18,572 nt of DNA, taken from assembly GCF_050874005.1 (NCBI RefSeq), contig NZ_JBNMJV010000044.1, forward strand, positions 1-18,572, given 5' to 3'. Of this stretch, positions 13,903 through 18,572 are shown one piece after another. Numbering within the stretch: the first letter of the stretch is position 1; every line of letters starts with the position of its first letter. The notes beneath the pieces were generated by a model. It did no database searches, was not told the origin of the DNA, and worked only from the letters and a program-made list of their open reading frames with translations. Position numbers and translations under genes: made by a program. The DNA is from Huintestinicola sp050874005. Lineage in GTDB: Bacteria > Bacillota > Clostridia > Oscillospirales > Ruminococcaceae.

Positions 13903-16112
13903 CAGCCAAGCTCCTGCTCGATCATATGCCGCAGGCAGGTGTAGCGGAGTGTGCGGCGGTCGTTGTTCACCATTTTCTCAACGATAGATTTTGAGCCGAC
14001 TATCACAAGCATTTCCTTCGCTCTTGTAACGGCGGTATAAAGGAGATTTCGGTAATAAAGCTTGTCAAAGCCTCCGAGAAGCGGAAGTATAACGGCGGTA
14101 AATTCGCTGCCCTGACTTTTATGGACGGTTATGGCATAGGCAAGCTCTATCTGTTCGGTCATTTCCACCGAATACTCGGCTATCCTGCCCTCGAAGTCAA
14201 TGACCACCGTTCCCTCGGAGCGCTTTACCTTGACTATTGTGCCGATATCCCCGTTAAATATGCCCGAGCCTTCCTCGCCGTCCTTTTTCCATACAATGTC
14301 ATAGTTGTTTTTTGTCTGCATCACCTTGTCGCCGTCTCTGAATGTGAATACCTGTCCTTTAAGCTCGGCAAGCTCCTTTTTCGGGGGATTTATGCGCCGC
14401 TGGAGAAGCTTGTTCATCTCCACCGAGCCTAAAACGCCTTTCCTTGAGGGGCAGAGCACCTGTATATCCTCGGTAGGGGAGTAGCCGTAGGCGTTGGGGA
14501 GACGCTGTACGCAAAGCTCCGCAACGGTCAGGGCGGCTTCTTCCGAATTAAGCCTCTGCATAAAGAAGAAGTTGCTGTCCTTTCGTGTAAGGTCGGGCTG
14601 TTCGCCGCTTACGATCTTGTGGGCATTGGTGACGATACAGCTTTGCTGTGCCTGTCTGAAAATTTCATTTAGCGCCACAACGGTGAGCCTGCCGCTGTCT
14701 ATCATATCCTTGAGGATATTCCCTGCGCCCACCGAGGGGAGCTGGTCGCTGTCGCCCACCATAATAAGTCTGCAGGACAGCTTCAAGGCTCTTAACAGCG
14801 ATTCAAAAAGCAATGTATCCACCATTGACATCTCGTCGATTATCATTACGTCGCAGGATACGGGGTTTTGCTCGTTGTGCTTGAATTTCAGCTGTCCCGA
14901 GTTATCGAACATCACCTCAAGCAGGCGGTGAATGGTCTTTGCAGGGTAGCCTGTCAGGTCGGAAATGCGCTTTGCCGCACGTCCTGTGGGAGCGGTTATC
15001 ATTACCTTCATACCACGCTGCTCGTATAGGGAGATTATCGCCTTGAGAGTTGTGGTCTTGCCCGTTCCGGGGCCTCCCGTAAGTATGAGAAAGCCTTTTG
15101 ACAGAGCGAGAGAAATTGCTTCTCTCTGCTTTTCGGCATAGGTGATTATCTTGGTTTTTTCTTCTATATCAATAAGCTTGCGGTAATCAGTTCCCGTGTC
15201 CTTGAAGCAGTCGTTCATTACGGAAAGGCGGGAGCTGATGTACTGTTCGGCACGGAAGAAATCAGCCAAGAATACGAATTTCCTGCCGCCCTTGTCGTAA
15301 ATGCAGATATCGTTATCCTCCGAGGCGGCGGAAAGATTGTCGTCAAAGACTTCTTCGCCTACGGAGAGAAGCTTTAATGCGGCTTCCTTGAGCCTGTCAA
15401 GGGGGAGACAGGTGTGACCGTTGTAGGAATTATGCATAAGGATATAGATAATTCCTGCCTTTACACGTCCGGGACTGTCGGGGGATATTTCAAGCTTTGA
15501 AGCCATTTCCTCGGCTTTTGTAAATTCAAGCTCTAGCCCGGGACCGCAGAGGACATAGGGATTTGATTTTATCATCTCCACCGCAAACTGCCCCCACCTT
15601 TTCCACGCAGCCACCGCCACAGAAGGGGATATGCCATAGCCTGTGAGGAATATCATCAGGGAGCGGACTCCCGATATGCGGCGAAATTCCTGAGCGATCT
15701 CCTCCGCTTTTTTTGGGGACACTCCCTTTATTTTGGTAAGCTCGTCGGGGGAGTTTTCGATCATCTCAAGTGTCTTGTCACCAAACTGCTCCACCATTCG
15801 CTTTGCAAGGGTAGGACCTATTCCCTTGATAACGCCCGAGGAAAGATATTTGAGGATAGCCGCTTCGGTAACCGGCATTTTGCGCTCGCAGGTCTCCGCC
15901 TTAAACTGTGCGCCGAATTTCGGGTGATTTACGTATCGCCCCGTAAGGCGAAGCTCCTCGCCCTCCTCAATGGTTCCAAGCTCGCCTACTACGGTCACGT
16001 AGTCGCTGCCCGTATCAAGATCAAGGACGATGTAGCCGTTCTGCTCGTTGCAGAAAAGAATATCCTCGGCAGTTCCCTCTATATGTATAAGCTCGTTTTC
16101 GCTTTTTTGCAT
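13902..16112 (-). CDS. recD2: RecD2-type SF1B DNA helicase (736 aa)
   Basis: A 5'-3' ATP-dependent DNA helicase of the RecD2 type, found in bacteria without RecB/RecC and linked to DNA repair and replication-fork handling. The N-terminal extension (1-about 190) carries an OB-like part and helix-hairpin-helix segments (S-G-V-I-K-G-I-G-P at 92-100, L-T-K-I-K-G-V-S-P at 125-133). The motor has Walker A G-G-P-G-T-G-K-T-T (346-354), Walker B I-I-D-E-M-S-M-V-D (424-432), motif III G-D-S-D-Q-L-P-S-V-G (453-462), A-I-T-V-H-K-S-Q-G-S-E (660-670) and Y-T-A-V-T-R-A-K-E (692-700). Length is normal for RecD2. The ribosome site GGGGAT is modest. First gene of its operon. Confidence 0.96.
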   Translation of the reverse strand: MQKSENELIHIEGTAEDILFCNEQNGYIVLDLDTGSDYVTVVGELGTIEEGEELRLTGRYVNHPKFGAQFKAETCERKMPVTEAAILKYLSSGVIKGIGPTLAKRMVEQFGDKTLEMIENSPDELTKIKGVSPKKAEEIAQEFRRISGVRSLMIFLTGYGISPSVAVAAWKRWGQFAVEMIKSNPYVLCGPGLELEFTKAEEMASKLEISPDSPGRVKAGIIYILMHNSYNGHTCLPLDRLKEAALKLLSVGEEVFDDNLSAASEDNDICIYDKGGRKFVFLADFFRAEQYISSRLSVMNDCFKDTGTDYRKLIDIEEKTKIITYAEKQREAISLALSKGFLILTGGPGTGKTTTLKAIISLYEQRGMKVMITAPTGRAAKRISDLTGYPAKTIHRLLEVMFDNSGQLKFKHNEQNPVSCDVMIIDEMSMVDTLLFESLLRALKLSCRLIMVGDSDQLPSVGAGNILKDMIDSGRLTVVALNEIFRQAQQSCIVTNAHKIVSGEQPDLTRKDSNFFFMQRLNSEEAALTVAELCVQRLPNAYGYSPTEDIQVLCPSRKGVLGSVEMNKLLQRRINPPKKELAELKGQVFTFRDGDKVMQTKNNYDIVWKKDGEEGSGIFNGDIGTIVKVKRSEGTVVIDFEGRIAEYSVEMTEQIELAYAITVHKSQGSEFTAVILPLLGGFDKLYYRNLLYTAVTRAKEMLVIVGSKSIVEKMVNNDRRTLRYTCLRHMIEQELG

Positions 16113-16146
16113 TTTGATTTATCCCCAAAATAAAAAACTTCTCTTT

Positions 16147-16175
16147 ATTATACCATATTTACGCACAAATTGCAA
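16147..16175 (-). promoter_or_regulatory. Extended -10 promoter for the recD2 operon
   Basis: On the minus strand: TTGCAA (16175-16170), a 17-base spacer and TATAAT (16152-16147) preceded by TGG, an extended -10. The recD2 start is 34 bases beyond the -10. It diverges from the ilvB promoter, whose -35 lies about 80 bases away. Confidence 0.8.
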
Positions 16176-16224
16176 CCGTTTTATTATTTTATTTTGCACA
16201 GGGGACTTCGGAAATTTGTTTTTC

Positions 16225-16244
16225 AAAAATGTTCTGACATTTTT
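16225..16244. promoter_or_regulatory. Palindrome between the divergent recD2 and ilvB promoters
   Basis: AAAAATGT, TCTG, ACATTTTT form a perfect 8-bp-arm inverted repeat ending 12 bases before the ilvB -35. Its location suits an operator for a dimeric regulator. Its left part also overlaps TTTTTCAAAAAT, a poor match to the CodY consensus. Confidence 0.4.
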
Positions 16245-16256
16245 CGCCTGAAACCG

Positions 16257-16285
16257 TTGACATATTTTCCGAAATATGCTAAAAT
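16257..16285 (+). promoter_or_regulatory. Sigma-A promoter of ilvB
   Basis: TTGACA (16257-16262), a 17-base spacer and TAAAAT (16280-16285), with TGC before the -10 giving an extended -10. Predicted transcription start is near 16292, which leaves a leader of about 215 bases before the start codon at 16507. Confidence 0.85.
16263..16277. promoter_or_regulatory. CodY-like box inside the ilvB promoter
   Basis: TATTTTCCGAAATAT matches the CodY consensus AATTTTCWGAAAATT at 11 of 15 positions; it is also the centre of the perfect inverted repeat CATATTT-TCCG-AAATATG (16261-16278). It fills the spacer between -35 and -10, where a bound repressor would block polymerase. CodY represses ilvB in several Firmicutes. 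Whether this organism has CodY cannot be seen here. Confidence 0.5.
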
Positions 16286-16291
16286 AAATAA

Positions 16292-16488
16292 GTTATAATG
16301 CTTTAAGTATGCTCAAATGCAGTCAGCTCTGCCGAACGGAGGGTTTTACGCAATACCCTGCGAAAAACGGTCTGAGGGACACCCCCTCTGCGGCTCATTG
16401 CAGATGAGATATTTCAGAGCAGGAATATTCTGACGATTTGAATGCCCGTTTCGGGCTTCGTCCTGCACGATCCGGGCAGGACATAACG
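16292..16488 (+). ncRNA. Structured 5' leader of ilvB, candidate cis-regulatory RNA
   Basis: Consecutive stems can be drawn: GTTTT-A-CGCA / TGCG-A-AAAAC (16343-16368), GAGGG / CCCTC (16374-16378 with 16384-16388), CTCAT / ATGAG (16394-16408), ATATT / AATAT (16409-16428), GCCCG / CGGGC (16444-16456) and GTCCTGC / GCAGGAC (16460-16482), the last ending seven bases before the AAAGGAAAG ribosome site. Two segments can pair in more than one way: CCCTC also fits GAGGG at 16339-16343, and TCCTGC also fits GCAGGA at 16419-16424. No T-box signature, no Ile/Leu/Val-rich leader peptide and no internal U-tract terminator are seen. A known class could not be assigned. Confidence 0.45.
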
Positions 16489-16506
16489 AAAGGAAAGATA
16501 ATTAAA

Positions 16507-18201
16507 ATGCTTCTCAACGGTTCACAGATAATTCTCGAATGTCTCCTTGAACAGGGAGTTGACACAGTTTTCGGATATCCCGGAGGCGCTGTGCTTAATA
16601 TTTACGACGCACTTTACGACTACAGCGACAGGATAACCCATATCCTCACATCTCACGAGCAGAATGCAGGCCATGCCGCAGACGGATATTCCCGTACCAC
16701 AGGCAAGACAGGCGTTGTTATCGCAACCTCGGGACCGGGCGCAACAAACCTGGTCACCGCCATCGCCACCGCAAATATGGACAGTATCCCAATGGTAGCC
16801 ATCACAGGAAACGTAGGCACAAGCCTTCTCGGACTTGACTCCTTCCAGGAGGTTGACATCACAGGCATCACAATGCCCATCACCAAGCACAACTACATCG
16901 TAAAGGACGTTAAAGACCTTGCGGACATCATCAGAGAAGCCTTCTTTATCGCAAACGACGGCAGAAAAGGCCCCGTCCTCATTGATATCCCCAAAGACAT
17001 CACCGCAGCAAAGTGCGAGTATGAGCCTAAGCCCCTGCAGGGTCACAGCTCAAGCGTAAAGGACAGCGAGATAGAAGAAGCCGTAAAGGTCATCTCTTCT
17101 GCCGAAAAGCCCTTCATTTTCGCAGGCGGCGGCGTTGTGCTTGCAAATGCGGAGGCACAGCTTGCAGAGTTTGCAGAGCTTATCGACGCTCCCGTAAGCC
17201 TGTCCCTTATGGGTATGGCTTCCTTTGACAACGAAAGCCCCCGTTATACGGGAATGCTCGGTATGCACGGCACAAAGACCTCTGCTCAGGCGCTTATAAA
17301 CAGCGACGTTATCGTTGTTTTAGGCTCAAGATTTTCCGACCGTGTAACCTGCAACACATCTTCATTCTGCAACAACATAAAGAATGCAAAGGTAGTACAT
17401 ATCGAGATAGACCCTGCCGAGTTTGACAAGAACGTTCCCGCCGATGTTCACGTTCAGGGCGATGTAAAGCTTGTCCTCACCGAGATAATAAAGAAGCTGA
17501 AAGACAAGCCCGAGATAAAGCACCACGAATGGATGGCACAGATAGCCGAGTGGAAAAAGACCTATCCCTTAAAGCAGGTAGGTATGAACGAGGAATCCGT
17601 TCTTCCTCAGTACGTGCTTGAGACTCTTGCAGACATCACAAACAGGGACGCTATAATCACCACCGAGGTAGGACAGCACCAGATGTGGGCTGCGGAGTAT
17701 TTCCCCTTTAAAAATCCCAAGAGCCTTGCCACATCGGGCGGTCTCGGAACAATGGGCTACGGTCTGGGCGCAGCTATCGGAGCAAAGGTGGGCAATCCCG
17801 ACAAGACTGTTGTAAACATCGCAGGCGACGGAAGCTTCTATATGAATATGACCGAGCTTTCCACACTTGCAAAATATCAGATGCCCGTTATTGAGCTTGT
17901 TTTCAACAACACCGTTCTCGGAATGGTAAGACAGTGGCAGAGACTTTTCTACAACTGCCATTTCTCTCAGACCACCCTTGAAAAGCCCACCGATTTTGAA
18001 ATGCTTGCAAAGGCATTTGGCATTGAAGCCGTTACCATAACAAAAAAGAGCGAGGTAAGGGAAAAGCTGGAATATGCTGTTTCCTGCGGCAAGCCCGTTC
18101 TTATCAACTGCATCATCGACAAGGACGTAAACGTTCTGCCTATGGTTCCCGCAGGAGCCTCCGTTGCAGAGCCTATCCTCGATATCGCAATTGACTGCTG
18201 A
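16507..18201 (+). CDS. ilvB: Acetolactate synthase, large (catalytic) subunit (564 aa)
   Basis: Condenses two pyruvates to acetolactate, or pyruvate and 2-oxobutyrate to acetohydroxybutyrate, the first common step of Val, Leu and Ile synthesis; it uses thiamine diphosphate, Mg and FAD. The pyrimidine-binding domain has F-G-Y-P-G-G-A (22-28) and the catalytic Glu in T-S-H-E-Q-N-A (E51). The cofactor motif G-D-G-S-F-Y-M-N (440-447) ends at N-N (467-468). The anabolic-type A-T-S-G-P-G-A-T-N and Q-E-V-D motifs are present, and the length is normal. The start at 16507 has AAAGGAAAG upstream; the in-frame ATG at 16438 lies inside the structured leader with no ribosome site. No ilvN regulatory subunit gene follows: transcription ends at the terminator at 18296-18341. 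Confidence 0.96.
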   Translation: MLLNGSQIILECLLEQGVDTVFGYPGGAVLNIYDALYDYSDRITHILTSHEQNAGHAADGYSRTTGKTGVVIATSGPGATNLVTAIATANMDSIPMVAITGNVGTSLLGLDSFQEVDITGITMPITKHNYIVKDVKDLADIIREAFFIANDGRKGPVLIDIPKDITAAKCEYEPKPLQGHSSSVKDSEIEEAVKVISSAEKPFIFAGGGVVLANAEAQLAEFAELIDAPVSLSLMGMASFDNESPRYTGMLGMHGTKTSAQALINSDVIVVLGSRFSDRVTCNTSSFCNNIKNAKVVHIEIDPAEFDKNVPADVHVQGDVKLVLTEIIKKLKDKPEIKHHEWMAQIAEWKKTYPLKQVGMNEESVLPQYVLETLADITNRDAIITTEVGQHQMWAAEYFPFKNPKSLATSGGLGTMGYGLGAAIGAKVGNPDKTVVNIAGDGSFYMNMTELSTLAKYQMPVIELVFNNTVLGMVRQWQRLFYNCHFSQTTLEKPTDFEMLAKAFGIEAVTITKKSEVREKLEYAVSCGKPVLINCIIDKDVNVLPMVPAGASVAEPILDIAIDC

Positions 18202-18204
18202 TAT

Positions 18205-18276
18205 GCAAACGTCAAAGAAATGTCCGCAAAAGCTTTGATATATGCGTTTTTGCGGGCAGAGCTTTGTTACGTTTGC
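18205..18276 (+). other. Long hairpin in the ilvB 3' region
   Basis: GCAAACGT (18205-18212) pairs with ACGTTTGC (18269-18276), CAAAG (18213-18217) with CTTTG (18262-18266), and TGTCCGCAAAA (18221-18231) with TTTTGCGGGCA (18248-18258, one G-U pair), leaving a 16-base loop. It begins three bases after the stop and has no U-tract, so it is not a plain terminator. It could protect the 3' end or be a remnant of a small repeat element. Confidence 0.6.
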
Positions 18277-18295
18277 CAAAGCGGAAAGTATAACT

Positions 18296-18341
18296 CCGCC
18301 CCGTTTACATTTTTGCAGACGGGGCGGTTTTGTATATTTTT
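18296..18341 (+). terminator. Intrinsic terminator of ilvB
   Basis: CCGCCCCGT (18296-18304) and ACGGGGCGG (18319-18327) form a perfect 9-bp GC-rich stem with a 14-base loop, followed by TTTTGTATATTTTT. This is a strong rho-independent terminator 95 bases after the stop codon. Confidence 0.92.
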
Positions 18342-18572
18342 AAGTTTGTAACAAAGCAAATGTGAAAACAGTTTAGACCAATTTTTTACCATTATCAAAA
18401 TTTATGGGAATGCTGCAAATGCAGTAATATTTTTTAAGTTTCCCCAAAAAGCAAGTATCAAATCCAAAGGAACAACGTAGGTAAGGGAAAAACGAGCAGA
18501 ATTTTTTTGAAAAATGGAAAAAAATAGTACAATAAAAGCTCCAATATGGTATAATGTTAATAACCACAAAAA
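18342..18572 (+). promoter_or_regulatory. AT-rich intergenic tail with a probable promoter at 18547-18555
   Basis: No gene is supported here. TATAAT at 18550-18555 preceded by TGG is an extended -10; the region 17 bases upstream (GTACAA, 18527-18532) is a poor -35. The direction fits a plus-strand gene starting beyond the window. A short palindrome CTGCA-AA-TGCAG lies at 18413-18424, and the stretch carries many A- and T-runs. Confidence 0.45.

Noticed and set aside
16309..16407. 32-codon frame in the ilvB leader as an attenuation leader peptide
   Set aside because: No ribosome site, no run of Ile, Leu or Val codons, and no terminator/antiterminator pair follows.
16292..16506. T-box riboswitch upstream of ilvB
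   Set aside because: The conserved T-box sequence (AGGGTGGNACCGCG type) and a following U-tract terminator are not found.
18373..18567. 64-codon minus-strand frame in the AT-rich tail
   Set aside because: Phe/Cys/Tyr-rich product typical of translated A/T-rich intergenic DNA; no ribosome site, and it overlaps a probable plus-strand promoter.

Overview
The window looks like chromosome from a Gram-positive, low-to-mid GC Clostridia member, probably of the Oscillospiraceae/Ruminococcus kind. This is inferred from strong AGGAGG-type ribosome sites, sigma-A promoters (TTGACA-17-TATAAT), tightly packed operons, RecD2 rather than RecBCD-type RecD, an ABC-F ATPase, DegV, ComF and a Gram-positive type tyrosine autokinase. 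No taxonomic marker such as rRNA is present. Most of it is ordinary core genome; the left end is accessory.

Layout, left to right. (1) 1-500: the right end of an IS3-family insertion sequence (last 15 codons of a transposase, a perfect hairpin, a terminal inverted repeat), then an AT-rich orphan gene for an 88-residue acidic protein. (2) 540-2830, plus strand: an OPT-family oligopeptide transporter overlapping a PqqD-like gene, closed by a hairpin. (3) 2929-3780, plus strand: a consensus promoter driving an XRE-type regulator and an overlapping membrane-protein gene, ending in a terminator shared with the convergent minus-strand operon. (4) 9086 down to 3746, minus strand: ABC-F ATPase, a 55-residue protein, a HAD phosphatase, a four-helix membrane protein, MnmA, a flavin reductase-like protein and a 59-residue Cys-rich protein. 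(5) 16175 down to about 9229, minus strand: RecD2, ComF, pyridoxamine kinase, TrmL, DegV and a BY-kinase. (6) 16225-18335, plus strand: acetolactate synthase large subunit with a CodY-like box in its promoter, a long structured leader, a long 3' hairpin and a strong terminator. The last 240 bases are AT-rich and end in a probable promoter for the next gene.

Three small genes (55, 59 and 88 codons) are annotated here by ribosome site, coupling and codon structure. Several starts are moved inward from the longest ORF on ribosome-site evidence: OPT transporter, membrane partner of the XRE gene, flavin reductase, DegV, pyridoxamine kinase (TTG start) and IlvB.

I see no clear new defence system, CRISPR array, phage or biosynthetic cluster. 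The best leads are the ilvB control region (operator-like box plus a leader with mutually exclusive pairings), the OPT-PqqD overlapping pair, the Cys-rich gene coupled to the flavin reductase, and the BY-kinase without capsule genes but with two tyrosine-rich segments.
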